A DNA stretch of 64,000 nucleotides from Dendrophyllia cribrosa (GCA_024195265.1 JAJLRJ010000014.1:15782959-15846958), one strand, 5' to 3'. Positions 1-11,334 are shown, counted from the first letter of the stretch. The notes: generated by a model from the letters alone, not told the origin. Translations and numbers: made by a program.

Positions 1-2209
1 AACTTCCGATGCTGGTCCCGGGGTGAACTCCAAAGAGAAAGTGACACAAATTCGCCTTGCAGAAGCATTCCAGATTCATAGTTTGGATTTACAGGCTAGA
101 CTACACTATGCTCCCGGGGACTCAAGAGTTCACATTGCAGAAAAGGTGATGAGATCACTGAATGAACATGCTGGGTCAGGACATACTATTCCAATTCCGT
201 CAGTTCCACTCACCAGTATAGTTTCACCTGGCGAAATTCTGATCATGAAAGACGACGAACTGAACGATGTGATGACCAGAAAGGAACAAGACGAAGCATA
301 TCAATGTGCCAAATCCGTTGCCTCGTTGTATGACGGAAAGCCTTGCATGGGAACCTCTATACATGCAAGAGTTCCAAACGACTGTTCATGGGATGGCTTT
401 TTCTTTGACCATGAATTCCTTGTAAAGTGTAGCATGTCTTCGTCAGCTAAGGCATTAAATGCATGCGCAGGAAGTGCATATTTCAAATACCAGCAAACAT
501 TTTTCTCCGAGCATTATCGAGTTTATGATGGCGGAGTGGAAGCAATTCGAGATGCTTGTGAGAAAAAGTGTCACTTCCATGCCTCTGTGGAAAACACAGA
601 TCGACTCAACGCTGATGGGTGGAGTGATCTTCCAGTGCAAAGAGTGAATGCCCCAGTTCCTGATTACAATGAAGAATCATCTGATTTTCACTACTGTTCA
701 TCCGAGCAGGTAGAGTCTGGAAACTTCATGGAAAAGTTTTCTCTTAGTAAAGCCAAAGTAATGAGTAAAACGCGAGAAGTGGATGACTACTGTCCCCGTA
801 CACAGCTTCATAAACTAATCAAAGATTGTGGGAAACCTCAACTTTCATATAACACCACTACCCATGATGACGGAAGTCAAACTCTTACACCTGTCGACAG
901 CAACGAAACAATGACGAAAGTAACTGATGGTGTAGATGCGCTTGTTATTGAATTTGTGGGGGAAGACTTGAGGGATGAAGTCTTGAAAGAAGCCAAGAAA
1001 CAAGTTGAACTTGAAATTAAGGCAACAATGAAAAAAACCCAGAAAAAATCTGCCAAAGAATCTGCAGCAGCAAAACATGTTGATGACATTGACTGGGAAC
1101 ACCTGGCAAAATATGGCGGTTTAACAGATCTTTCTATTGCAGAGCTAAACTTGTATCTTACAGAATGTTGTGGTATGTCAGTTGAAGATGCAAAGAAAAA
1201 AGGATTCAACAAAAGGAAGAAAGTAAAACTAATCAAAGAGAACATTATGTGCGGTCACATACCAAATACAGGTGTCTCTCTGAAAATGACAGTCCAACGC
1301 ACAAAGAGCCACACCAACAACAGTTTGCCGCCTGTTCCACCTTGGGCAGGTAGCACAGTGTACAACGGAAACGTTGTAAGACTGCAAAACACATGCCCAA
1401 TAGACAATTGGCTTACAATGTTTCACTTCATTTGCACCCTTTATCCCGCGATAGTGCAGGCTGAGAAGGATTTGTTTTACCAGCGTATTATGGGTGTACA
1501 CAGATATTTTCAGGCTGGGGAATTTGTGCTTGGTAAAATGCATTGGTTGGAGATGTTCCCGCATAAAGTTGACCTTACACAGCCTGTCATTGACATATTT
1601 GGGAGTGAATACGACTTTTTCATTTCAGCAATGGCTAATGTACTTGCCACAACCTACAACACCGTTTGCAGTGAGAGCACTTGCCCAAAGCCTTCAATTT
1701 CATCAAAGTCTTCTGAAATAATCCTTAGTGATGCCAAAGCGAACACACCTGAAAATAGCTTTAAGATGTCTGTCTGCAATTGGCTCCACAAGACAACCCC
1801 TTCTCCTTGCCTTCGGAAAAAGAAGCGCAGTAGCTCACTGTGCCAGGGCTCAAGAACAGAGTCCAACCGGTTCTTCATTCAAGGAATGCCGCTTGTTTTA
1901 CCATGTAACGTTGACATTCTGTCAAGGAATGGGCGAGTGTTGGAGGTCGGTCATCTTCCTGACGACATGATTTTGAAAGCTAATGGGACATTGACTACGT
2001 ACAAGTTGTTTGGAGTAACGTATGGCAATGGCAATCATTTCAAATCAGCAATGTGCCTACCATCACCATTGGTACCACAGGCCGGGTGGTATGAGTACGA
2101 TGGGCTATGGGAGCATCGTCAACGAGGGTCTGGCCTCAAGTATTGTGGGAAAAAGCCTGCAACTCCCTTGGCATATTGCCTGTCATATGCCCTCTATGTG
2201 CGTCAGTAG
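1..2209 (+). CDS. Transposase-like protein with SAP-like and ubiquitin-protease-like domains (5' partial)
   Basis: The frame is open from base 2 through the window edge to TAG at 2207-2209. Position 23 is only a GTG codon, so the true start lies outside. Residues below count from that codon. The N-terminus has an integrase-like pattern, SDAGP (Asp encoded at 8-10) then 44 residues later an Asp/Ser-rich turn and AEKVMRSLNE, resembling the last two acidic residues of an RNase H-fold DDE transposase. Residues about 355-412 (DIDWEHLAKYGGLTDLS...KKVKLIKENI) resemble a SAP DNA-binding helix pair. The C-terminal third looks like a USP/USPL1-type peptidase: Cys458 in NTCPIDNWL, His672 in GNGNHF, and Asp693 in GWYEYDG, the usual Cys, His and WY-x-(F/Y)-D boxes. 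A Lys-rich coiled stretch lies near 320-350. There is no intron or frameshift, so the frame is recent or constrained. It is probably transposon-derived. Domain calls are by eye; the peptidase is the firmest. Confidence 0.7.
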   Translation, partial: TSDAGPGVNSKEKVTQIRLAEAFQIHSLDLQARLHYAPGDSRVHIAEKVMRSLNEHAGSGHTIPIPSVPLTSIVSPGEILIMKDDELNDVMTRKEQDEAYQCAKSVASLYDGKPCMGTSIHARVPNDCSWDGFFFDHEFLVKCSMSSSAKALNACAGSAYFKYQQTFFSEHYRVYDGGVEAIRDACEKKCHFHASVENTDRLNADGWSDLPVQRVNAPVPDYNEESSDFHYCSSEQVESGNFMEKFSLSKAKVMSKTREVDDYCPRTQLHKLIKDCGKPQLSYNTTTHDDGSQTLTPVDSNETMTKVTDGVDALVIEFVGEDLRDEVLKEAKKQVELEIKATMKKTQKKSAKESAAAKHVDDIDWEHLAKYGGLTDLSIAELNLYLTECCGMSVEDAKKKGFNKRKKVKLIKENIMCGHIPNTGVSLKMTVQRTKSHTNNSLPPVPPWAGSTVYNGNVVRLQNTCPIDNWLTMFHFICTLYPAIVQAEKDLFYQRIMGVHRYFQAGEFVLGKMHWLEMFPHKVDLTQPVIDIFGSEYDFFISAMANVLATTYNTVCSESTCPKPSISSKSSEIILSDAKANTPENSFKMSVCNWLHKTTPSPCLRKKKRSSSLCQGSRTESNRFFIQGMPLVLPCNVDILSRNGRVLEVGHLPDDMILKANGTLTTYKLFGVTYGNGNHFKSAMCLPSPLVPQAGWYEYDGLWEHRQRGSGLKYCGKKPATPLAYCLSYALYVRQ

Positions 2210-2390
2210 CTTTGTAGCAGTACTGTGAAGGTATTAAAAGCCCATGCCCAAGAAAAATGAACTAACCAGGTGGCTAATCGGTGTCCGCGCTTTGCTATGG
2301 TTTCTGTAGCATGAAATGACTATAGATGCATGCTAGTCTATCACAGGGTTACCCCCAGTATTTCTGTGAAGTTTACCTAACGGTAACTGG

Positions 2391-2690
2391 TACCCATTTA
2401 TACACCTGAGTGAAGAGAGACAATGTGGAGTAAAGTTTCCTGTCTATAAAGGACAAAACCCATTTATACACCTGGGTGGAGAGAGACAATATGGAATAAA
2501 GTATCTTGTCTAAGGACACAACCCATTTATACACCTTGGTGGAGAAAGACAATGTGGAGTGAAGTTTCTTGTCTAAGGACACAACCCATGTATACACCTG
2601 GGTGGAGAGAGACAATATGGAGTAAAGTTTCTTGTCTATTAAGGACACAACCCATTTATACAATGTGGAGTGAAGTTGCTCAATTTATCA
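2391..2690. repeat. Tandem repeat, about 64-bp unit, 4-5 copies
   Basis: Units beginning CCATTTATACACCTGGGTGG recur near 2393, 2459, 2523, 2586 and 2651 (spacing 63-66 bp). The array is followed by CCAGGATTGAAC (2715-2726), whose reverse complement contains GTTCAATCC. That fits a degenerate pol III B box and could be the trace of a tRNA-derived SINE. Confidence 0.85.
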
Positions 2691-2912
2691 AAGGAACCAA
2701 CACGACGCTAGAGACCAGGATTGAACAAACGACTTTTCGCTCACTACCACTATTCCCGAGCCTCAAAATATATACATCTCCACAGTAGTACTGCGTACTT
2801 CTATCTAAAATAGAATGGTAAGTGATGTATAAAGAAACCACAACAAATATAAGTGACTACTGCATAAATTTATTTACAGAAACTATTTAGAAAAATAGGC
2901 AATTTAAATGCA

Positions 2913-3057
2913 TTTATACCATGCCATAGAAAATACAACCAATCAGAATACAGGAAAGCCGTTGTTCGACCGTATTACACCCAACCTTCCCATCGTGCGC
3001 TGCACGTATGTCGCATTGATGGTGCTTCCTACTGTATTTTCTACGGCATGGTATAAA
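2913..3057. mobile_element. Short TIR element (MITE), 145 bp
   Basis: Terminal inverted repeats of 24 bp (2913-2936 and 3034-3057), starting TTTATACCATGCC, match at 23 of 24 positions. There is no coding capacity. The target duplication is not clear. Confidence 0.8.
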
Positions 3058-3179
3058 ATAGTTATGCAACACTTTCTCGTGATATGCCACTCGAAAGCGT
3101 TACAAGACCAGTATATAGCACTGTTAGTGACTTGGAAAAAGTACCTTAATATTTTTTTTGGAACCTTACAAGATCACAA

Positions 3180-3306
3180 TGAAAAAAATTGTTTGCAGGA
3201 AGGTTTGTTTTTAAAAAAAATAATTGCAGAGGCGCATGGATAAAAAAAAAATGTTTGCAGAGGAAAATTTCTCATACCCCCCCTCCAGAAAAATAATGGT
3301 CCGTCC
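3180..3306. mobile_element. Half copy of the GGGACGGACC-ended element family
   Basis: Ends in AATGGTCCGTCCCTTA, the same terminus seen at 47900-47912 and 48699-48711, preceded by the same T/A-rich TTTGCAGAGG repeats. Only this end is visible here; the partner end is missing. Confidence 0.6.
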
Positions 3307-3361
3307 CTTACCAGATTGTCATGTCGACATCCACGCTGTGTTTTACTAAAATTATCTCACA

Positions 3362-3476
3362 AAGGGGGGGTGGGGTCGCGGGCACCCCAGGACCCCCCTA
3401 GATATGCCCCTGGGTATTCCTTGATTGTCAAGGATGGCAAGGGTGTAGAGGGGGGGGGGGGGGGGGGGGGGGGGGG
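3362..3476. repeat. G-rich repeat remnant ending in a G homopolymer
   Basis: GC-rich fragment (GGGTGGGGTCGCGGGCACCCC...) followed by an uninterrupted G run at about 3450-3476. The proline-rich minus-strand reading frames across it are homopolymer artefacts. Confidence 0.7.
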
Positions 3477-3544
3477 TGCAGTGGGGCTGTAAGCCAGCAG
3501 GTGAAATTTCTGTTGTTTCCCATTTCTGTACCGACTTCTCAAAA

Positions 3545-6075
3545 GGCTTCATTTACTTTTTTAATTACTCAATAAAACCATGAAGTAGGATGGGGCCGAG
3601 CTTGTAGTGAAAATAGTTCTGCTTCAAAATAGAAACATTTCAACACTTCTTTCCTTGCTCCACCACTAATTGGCATTTAAATTTTGAGGGAATTGATTAA
3701 TGGTTTACATAAATACAGCATTAAGAATTATCTGTCTGATAGGAAAGTTGTTAGTTAAAATTATTGGAACAACTACAGTTTGCTCCCTTTCAGCAACCAT
3801 TCTCTATTGTTGTACTTTGACTCTCATAAGCAACCATCCTTCCCAAGCAACCACCTTTCCAATTCCTGGTTGCTTATGACATAGGCAATTGCACATTTGT
3901 TATAAATTTCCTAAGACTTGTGCTCAAGTGAAAGAACATATAGTTGTTCTCATGTGCACAGTCCTGATCTTTGTGCTCTAATTACATTCCAAGTAAGAGG
4001 GCCCAAAGAAAAAATGGTTCCTTAGTACCTTGAATTGTTTTGCCACAAACTCAGAGTAGGGTGCCAAAACACTCTGCATTTTCATTTTCAAGCCCAGAAG
4101 TTTGAATTCCTTTTTGCCCGAGGTCCTCCTAATCACAATTTTCTACCAGGTCTTTATGGCCAGAATTGGATTTCTTTTTAGAAGGATGGTTCTTGAATTC
4201 AGATGCAAAAATGTATGTTAGTCACTGTTTTACTTCCATTAGGTTTTTAAATCATGTTTTCCTCCTGAAGTTTTAACAAGGAATAATCTGTGTAAATTTA
4301 TTATTGATTTCATTGATTATGTTTGTTGTTTCACATGATTTTACAGTTTTATTATTTATGTATTTATACTTCGTAACAACACAAATCCAGCACTACCAGC
4401 ATTCAGTACAACAAAATTGCCTTCGTGTATTTCAAAATTATAACATTGAAACTCAAGAGGACTATAAAATGCAACGATCGATTGTTGTGGCTACCAACCT
4501 TGGCAATTACGTGATTTAAGCTTATAGCTTTCGTTACAAATATTCCTCGGTTGGAATTCCTCGTGCAGCCTTGCTTTAATAAGTCTTTCGATCGATCAAC
4601 CGGCTTAAAACCCTGCTAAGTAACAAGATGAATCTTATCAACTTCAATGAAGGCCGATTTGTGCTTGTTGTGGCTCAAATTTGTAGTCGGTGCACGAGTA
4701 AGTCTTTCGATCGGCGTTGAATGATGCCTCAAGTTATTCAGTTGTAAAAATAAATGGTATCTATACAAGCGTAATCGCATCACCTTCAATTTAGGCCGAT
4801 TTGTGCTTCCTTGGCGGCTAAAAGTCAGAAAATTTGTAGTTCCTCGAGGTCCTCACAGCTCGAAGGTTCATTTGAAACTGAACGAGTGTCGCTCAAAACG
4901 AAAATTCATCCCATGATGCCTTTCGGCCCGTGTCAAACCTCCTCTGGAGAGTCACAGTATCGAACTTCTCGATAGCTAGAACTAAAGGTAGTTTTCCCCT
5001 GCTTCGCTCTATTACAATTATTCGTTACCCCCAATAACTTGAAATTTTATTAACTCGAACTGTTTTAAGTTTCCTCTGACGGCTCGAGTTAATTCTCCAA
5101 AATCTTTCCGGTAATTTAATCCATGCAACTCAGGGCGTATGAAAGGGTACAATCTATGTCCCTATACATGACGCATCCACCGTTGAATAATGAAGGCCAC
5201 TGACCCGAAGGCGGGATATTTTCAACGGTCGAATGGCGGTCGAGTTCGACTCCTTGCGAGGCTTCGAGCCTTAAAACGACTTTATTCAGTGGAAATCTCA
5301 ATACAAAATGCCCTAAAAGAATGAAGAAGAACCCACGCATCTTTGCAGGTATGTTTTTACCGCTGGGTAGCGTTTCGATTTAATTTGTACTGTCAACCAT
5401 GCGTGCATTTCTGGCATGAATCTACATGTACATGTAACAAATATCAAATTCAATTGATTTCCGAAATGCTTAATACTCAAATCAGTTTAGTTTTACAAAA
5501 ATGGTGGGATATATTTCACTTTAAACTGCCACGACTTGATAGAAAATGAATCGAAAAAGATCAGTTTTGAGAAATGTACACTAGGGTATATTTTACAGAA
5601 AGTTTACAATAACACAGGTCAATGCATGAACACACGTTATTACATATACATGTAAGTTTATACCTGCAAAGCTTTACAATACATGAAGGGGCAGAATACC
5701 TGGCCCATTTTCAGCTACATAAATCAAGACTGCGACTGTGGTCCTGCAGTCACCAAATCATAATTTACATAATAAACCCGCAATCTCTTTGGAGCTGCTA
5801 CTGCGGTCTGCAGTCCCACAGTCAACATTATTTTCATAACAACTGTAACTGACCTCCACAACGAAACAAAAGCATTGTGTGTATTTCTCGTTCTTTAAGC
5901 GTGCCAAGCGAAAAATAATGTAAAACGGTGAGAGCGAAAAATATAAAACGGCAAGGATACTTGCCTAAAATCACAGTCAACCACTTCGTGACCACAGCAG
6001 CAGTTGATTTTACTACTTGGCTAAACTCACAGTCAACTCAGTCTTTAAAACAACAACATTAATCATAAATTAAGC
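3545..6075. other. No gene recognised
   Basis: AT-rich sequence without a convincing exon. A phrase AGGCCGATTTGTGCTT recurs near 4650 and 4792. An imperfect inverted pair built on GACTGTGG/CCACAGTC lies at about 5730-5826, with CACAGTCAAC repeats to 6030. Short frames such as 5116-5340 (minus) show no domain. Confidence 0.5.
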
Positions 6076-6079
6076 TTAA

Positions 6080-6862
6080 GGTGATTCCTCAGTATTGCAC
6101 TGCGCATCCTGTACTGCGCATAACAGACGTAATTCGCAACATCGGCTGCATTAAAACATGGCTGCTTTTTTGGCCGGAAACCTCACCAGACATAAAAATT
6201 GGCGCTTCATAAAATCATCAGTGAAAAAAAGAACTGAAATTTTGTTTCAAGATCTAGTGAGAAAAAGAAAATCAAACGACAGTGTAAGCGCCTGCAAGGC
6301 CTGCAAGCTCGTTAGAAAATACGACTGTCTTTTTCTCTCTAACGAGCATGGTGACCTATATTTTTTATTGCATCATTTTGAGTTTAAATTAATGCTTTTT
6401 AAGTTAAAAAAGTTAAAAAAAAATTCCTCGACAGGAAAAAAAGATATCGCTAAAAACGTTCTCAAATCAGTTACTCGTGGGAGCAAATTGATGACCTTGA
6501 AAACATGGACGCGAGGAATGTTTTGAGTCCGTGTCATTTGAAGATGTGTGACTTTTTTATAACTTTTATTTCAAAGTGTTCCCATATGGTGGAGACTTTA
6601 ACCTATCAAGTTTTTTTGAAGAATTGTAAACTTTGCTTTCACGGGTTACCGGGAAAAGAAACATGAACCGATCAAATAATGACGTGCGTGATCGGTATTG
6701 CTATATGAGGCATAAATGGGGCAACATTGGTCCATCATATCTCTTTACCGAGCATGGTGACCTATCTTTCTTATTGGATTTTTCGAAACAACTTATGGTA
6801 GGGAGCTGTTAGGGAAAATTTAAAAAAAATCGTTCGACAAATTTTATTTCTGAGGAATCACC
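6080..6862. mobile_element. TTAA-flanked TIR element (piggyBac-like, non-autonomous)
   Basis: Inverted termini GGTGATTCCTCAG (6080-6092) and CTGAGGAATCACC (6850-6862) are flanked on both sides by TTAA (6076-6079, 6863-6866), the target duplication typical of piggyBac. An internal phrase CGAGCATGGTGACCTAT occurs twice (about 6343 and 6749). No full transposase is present. Confidence 0.8.
6158..6526 (+). CDS. Small reading frame inside the TTAA element (doubtful)
   Basis: A 122-codon frame starting MAAFLAGNLTRHKNW with a CKACKL pair and a Lys-rich tail. It lies wholly inside the TIR element and overlaps one of its internal repeats. It matches no family I know and may be chance. If real it is element-encoded, not a host gene. 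Confidence 0.2.
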   Translation: MAAFLAGNLTRHKNWRFIKSSVKKRTEILFQDLVRKRKSNDSVSACKACKLVRKYDCLFLSNEHGDLYFLLHHFEFKLMLFKLKKLKKNSSTGKKDIAKNVLKSVTRGSKLMTLKTWTRGMF

Positions 6863-6866
6863 TTAA

Positions 6867-7730
6867 CCGTCGGAGCCTGAGTACGAAGGGGGACGCAGGA
6901 TTTGATTGGCTAGTCTGAAAACAATAAAATCTAAAACGGAAGTACAAAATATAAATTAGGTCACATTGTCGGGAAATCGAGTAAGTGATCATTTTCTGCA
7001 GAATCGCTTTGTAGTTTGCATTTACTTGATAAAGCAGCAGTTCACGACGAGCTGAAAAGCAGCTGGATCGCGGGTCTAGTTTACTAACTGCCAGGGCAAG
7101 TGCATTTATAAATTTCAAAGGTATTCAATTATTTCTGCCAAAATCCACATTTCGTGGTAAAATTTGCCACCCTTCTTGAATTCCATGCAGTACTTACGTG
7201 TAGCTGTTCATTTTTGGGTATTATATCTGGTTTCACGATTTCATTACATTCCTGTATAAACGATGGTATACTGCACTGCATTTTATCAGATTTGAAAATA
7301 TATTCTTGAGATAACATTCCTTAACCATCAGTGATGGACTGTCTTGCGACCCTTTAATTCCACTGTAGACACTGTATATTACCAAAGGTTAAATCACTGT
7401 TAAATAAACGTCTAATATGGTGGTTCACTTCGTTTTTGTAATTAATTTGTTGTTTTTATAACAAAGTGTAATCATACATATATTGCAATTTTTGATTGTT
7501 TATTTTTTATGGAAAATGTAATTTGGGCAGTTATCATATTCAATGGTTTCACACTAGGCTTCGAAGTATATACTAAGTGCCCTTGAAACCAAGTTTGAAC
7601 GTGAAAGAGTATAATGCACATACTTGAACCCTACATTGTGACCAAAGGAAATCCATTGCAAGTACTCTAGATCTTTCCTCAGTTTTCTTGGCTTTCCCTC
7701 CACCGACATCAATCAATCCCAGTAACTGAC
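6867..7730. other. No gene recognised
   Basis: AT-rich. Two minus-strand frames (6858-7118 and 7129-7317) lack domains or supporting splice sites. Confidence 0.5.
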
Positions 7731-7735
7731 TGCCT

Positions 7736-8010
7736 GCATAGTTAATAGAACAAACTGGTTATGAAGCTCAATAAATTTCAAAAAGAGTGTACAAAGCTGC
7801 TTTGTTTTATGTTGAACGAACCGTGACCCTGCACATTGTTTTGTTTAACGTGTTAGCCCAAATGTTTCTACTGGTCAGTTGCTCATATGCATTTCAATAC
7901 CTTTTGTGTTTTGTGCAGGGTCAAGGCAAACGAACAAAAGAAATGGAGAACAAAAACATATAACAAAGGACTGACTGAGTTTCATAACCAGTTTATTCTA
8001 TTAACTATGC
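7736..8010. mobile_element. TIR hairpin element with 5-bp target duplication
   Basis: About 35-bp inverted ends (7736-7770 and 7976-8010; GCATAGTTAATAGAA... / ...TTCTATTAACTATGC) flanked by TGCCT on both sides (7731-7735, 8011-8015). A second, inner inverted pair is built on GACCCTGCAC/GTGCAGGGTC. Confidence 0.75.
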
Positions 8011-8015
8011 TGCCT

Positions 8016-9057
8016 GTAACAGGCTAACAGAATGCTGATCAGTACATGTGGTGCAGTTATCCTCCAACTTGCTTTCTGCTATACAACCTGTGTGGGCCAT
8101 GTATGTATATGTGTGTTTGGGGAATTAGTTTGAAATATCCTTATTGTTTGGTAATGAGGACAAGATAGCTGTTGGTTTACCAACTACTCTTGCTTTTTCT
8201 AGGACTTACAAAATAAAGCTGAGCCTTTTTTAAATGGTGCTTTATGCATCCAGCACACTAAGTATTTATGAACCGTAACAGTTACCACATTGACAATCTG
8301 TGAAACTGCAAGAAGCTAACACAGTTGCAATGAATACTCTCCATGTCTGGCCCAAATTCAGGTGATGAGGTTTACTACACCTTTTGCTGTTCATTACGAG
8401 AAAATACGCATTGATTTGCGTGAAATGGCGACCAATAGCGCTAAGATACATTCATTAGCGCCAAAAAAAGACCATTTGCGCGTAACTCAGATTCAATAAC
8501 GTTCGATTTTTGCATTTTAATCAACATTCAATTACATTTTTGGGCATTCTTTTGCGTCATTCGGCATATAAAAGAGAATCAAAGGCTCCTTGCGAGCCAA
8601 GTCGTGAATATGAAACAACCATCGGATCTTTACCTACCTACACAAGATGGGTCCTCTTAGATTGTACATCTTATGACTACTTCCCTTATGTTGCAGATCC
8701 ACGTACCAATATCTTTTACCAAAGAAGGATCTCTAAAACCTTAATGTGTAGCTGAGGGAGTCCTGGGTTATTCTCCAGAGCGTATAGCAAACACGTGTAC
8801 GTGGCAGGTGAATTCCACTGTGATTTTTATCAACAATGCTTTAAAGATGAATTACAGTCGACCATACTGTGCAATCTCAGCTCGGCAATGTTTGTCAGCC
8901 TCACACAAAAGGAATGTGTTTACTAGCGAAAATGAAAATTACGGGACAAACTTATCTTTTCCTTCATTATTAATGTCAGATGTCCTTGCCAAACAATAAT
9001 AACAAGTAAAAGAACCCCAACGTTTTCCCAAACCGACGTTTCATCTCATCGAACATT
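8016..9057. other. No gene recognised
   Basis: No exon or element ends identified. The short plus-strand frames at 8510-8755 and 8808-8999 have no recognisable features. Confidence 0.45.
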
Positions 9058-9254
9058 CGTAAACACAACGACCGTAATGGCGGACTTGGTTTACTCTCAT
9101 TCATTCCATGTTTGCTACCGAAGTGTAACATATCAACAATTTACAGACTGTAATCGTAAACACAACGACCGTAATGGCGGACTTGGTTTACTCTCATTTA
9201 CTCCATGTTTGCTATTACCGAAGTGTAACATATCAACAATTTACAGACTGTAAT
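9058..9254. repeat. Tandem duplication, about 97-100 bp x 2
   Basis: The unit starting CGTAAACACAACGACCG (9058-9154) is repeated at 9155-9254 with only a few substitutions and a 3-base insertion, so the duplication is recent. Confidence 0.95.
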
Positions 9255-9508
9255 ATAAATTTAATATAAAGTTTACGATGAGCGAGTGACTTTTTTCCAG
9301 TACCGCGATAAGTCTTATTCACGACTTATTTATAAAATATACTTTCATATGCGCTAACATTCAAGTCGTTAACACCATCTTGAAAGTCAATTGAGACATG
9401 AAAAAATCGACAAACATTGAAGTGCAAAAAACATTTATTAACATTTTTATCACACTGTTTGAAATTCAATAGCATTCCTGGACCGCGTTAGTGCGGATAA
9501 GACAAATA

Positions 9509-9957
9509 TTGGCCGTTTTTATGCTACAGACGTTAATATCGTCTGAGACGTTAAAGTCGTCTCGAGACGACTTTAACGTCTAGTATAAAAACGGAAAATA
9601 AGCCAGACCGGGATTTAACGTCTGACGACTTTAACGTCTTCTTTTAAGTGCGTCGTTCAGACGCACTTAACAGACGACTTTAACGTCTCAGACGTTAAAT
9701 ACGTCTAGTATAAAAACGGGACGGCCTTAACGAGGACGAATTTAACCCTACATGTATATTCGTGCTCTTAAAATTTATTTGGGGACGGCTTTAGTCGTGT
9801 CCAGTTACTTCAGAAAATAGTTTTTGCTAGAAAATCTCGTGTTTTTCTCTGTTGCCATCTACTTTAATGCGTCCCGTTTTTATACCAGACGCATTTGACG
9901 TCTGAGACGTTAATTGCGTCTAGACGACTTTAACGTCTCTAGCATAAAAACGGCCAA
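9509..9957. mobile_element. Palindromic element built from GACGTTAAA / TTTAACGTC units
   Basis: The outer ends TTGGCCGTTTTTATGC... and ...GCATAAAAACGGCCAA are inverted over about 28 bp. Inside, three further palindromic segments end in TATAAAAACGG and contain many copies of GACGTTAAA and its complement, plus an AAGTGCGTC/GACGCACTT stem. There is no coding capacity. Confidence 0.85.
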
Positions 9958-10605
9958 TTATGCACATGTACAAACAATTGAGCGTTCTTTACATTCAATA
10001 TGCAAAAATACATTTTCAATTGTATAGTACAATTTAAAAAATTATTTTGTTCTGAATTTAAGTTTACCCTTTAATAATCTCTCTATTCAAACATCTATTA
10101 AAAAATCATCTTTATTTATTTATTATTTATTTTTTATTTCATTCAAACATCTTGGCAGATAGATCTGCATGAAGCGGTACCATACTGCCAGCGTAAAAAG
10201 ACGCTAAGTACTCGCTGCAACTTTAATAATCGAAGGAATAGCCAACTCGAAAGATTTAGACTACTGCCTTTAATAACAACAATAAAAACCCAATATTTCG
10301 GACGCGTTTAAATTTGGACGTTCAACAAACGAAGAAATCGTTAAACTGAAACCCCGCAAAATTTCTATTATCGTAGTAAATACACAAAATTATTTCGGGA
10401 AAAACTGGGCTGAAAAGATGATTACATTTAATATCCAAAAAAAAAACCGCAATATTGCGTTAGCGTTTGCATTTCGTATCCACGAGTTGGCTCGCAGGAA
10501 CCTTTAATTTACTTATTATTTTAATATCTTTAATTTATTGATCCAGGTCTACGAAGTCCGCACTCTTCATCAGTTTGTCGCTGCGACGCTGTCGCAGTGG
10601 TTTTT
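9958..10605. other. No gene recognised
   Basis: Very AT-rich with short ATTT-type low-complexity runs near 10110-10140. No exon seen. Confidence 0.5.
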
Positions 10606-10609
10606 TCCG

Positions 10610-10940
10610 TTAATTTTATTATAGTCTGTTTTTAATGATTTAAGTGCAGGCACCGGATGAAACCCCAGGGGGGGTATAAAAATGACGAGAGTGCTTGTCG
10701 TACCTTTTAGGTATGTTCCGCTTAGGGCTCTAAAATCTAAAGTGATCGCCGTTAGAATTAACCTTTTAGGGTAAAAATATGACAGCAACTTTAAGTTAGT
10801 CAACTGGTCTTTTAATGTGATTCTGGTACCTTTTAGGGTATTTTTTCTCAAATTTCCGACGAGCCGGCCCCGTCATTTTGATATTGTTGATATTGGAGTG
10901 CACCCCTCCCCCCCCCCCCCCCCCCCCTCTCCCCCCCTGC
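10610..10940. repeat. CCTTTTAGGGTA-type repeat ending in a C tract
   Basis: Variants of ACCTTTTAGGGTA recur at about 10700, 10760 and 10825, ending in GTGCACCCCTCC and a C run (10906-10927). The same motif set occurs at about 48860-48980, and a related pyrimidine-rich repeat at 45650-46039. The 93-codon minus frame across it is a repeat artefact. Confidence 0.6.
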
Positions 10941-11116
10941 TGGGTGAAACTACCACGAAGACTACTGACTGGAAACCTCTTTTTCTCTAACGGTAGGAGA
11001 CCAAAATGTTTGATCTCGTCTTGGTTACTAATAAGAAGACGTCTGGGTGCAGGCTAGTTACTGATCATATATGACAAAGAAAACAGGCAAAACAAGCGTT
11101 TTAGCCGTGGTTTCCG

Positions 11117-11122
11117 TTTATT
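11117..11122 (-). terminator. AATAAA poly(A) signal of WAP copy A
   Basis: AATAAA on the minus strand about 215 bases past the terminal acceptor. It is conserved, with its surroundings, at the matching place in copy B. Confidence 0.65.
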
Positions 11123-11137
11123 TTTATATGCTCCTAC

Positions 11138-11210
11138 CAACCTCGTTCCCAGGGTCTCTCATCTTCCCACCCCGGGGGTGGGAAGATGAGAGATCCTGGG
11201 AACGAGGTTG
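11138..11210. mobile_element. 73-bp palindromic insertion with 10-bp target duplication
   Basis: A near-perfect hairpin starting CAACCTCGTTCCCAGGG, with a central CCCCGGGGG-type loop. It is flanked by ATGCTCCTAC on both sides (11128-11137 and 11211-11220). Copy B has the unoccupied site (ATGCTCTTAC near 23838). It lies in the predicted 3' UTR of WAP copy A, just upstream of the AATAAA. A truncated relative occurs at about 42123-42150. Confidence 0.9.
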
Positions 11211-11334
11211 ATGCTCCTACATGTTTGAACACGTAACAAGCATCCTCACGGTTAGAATTATACAACTAATGAAAACGTCATGTTATTTTCGATGACAACC
11301 TTGATCACGGCTTTGAAATGCTTCCAACTCGGTC

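Noticed and set aside
2391..2690. Possible CRISPR-like array (regular repeats)
   Set aside because: Units are directly adjacent tandem repeats without unique spacers, in a eukaryotic context.
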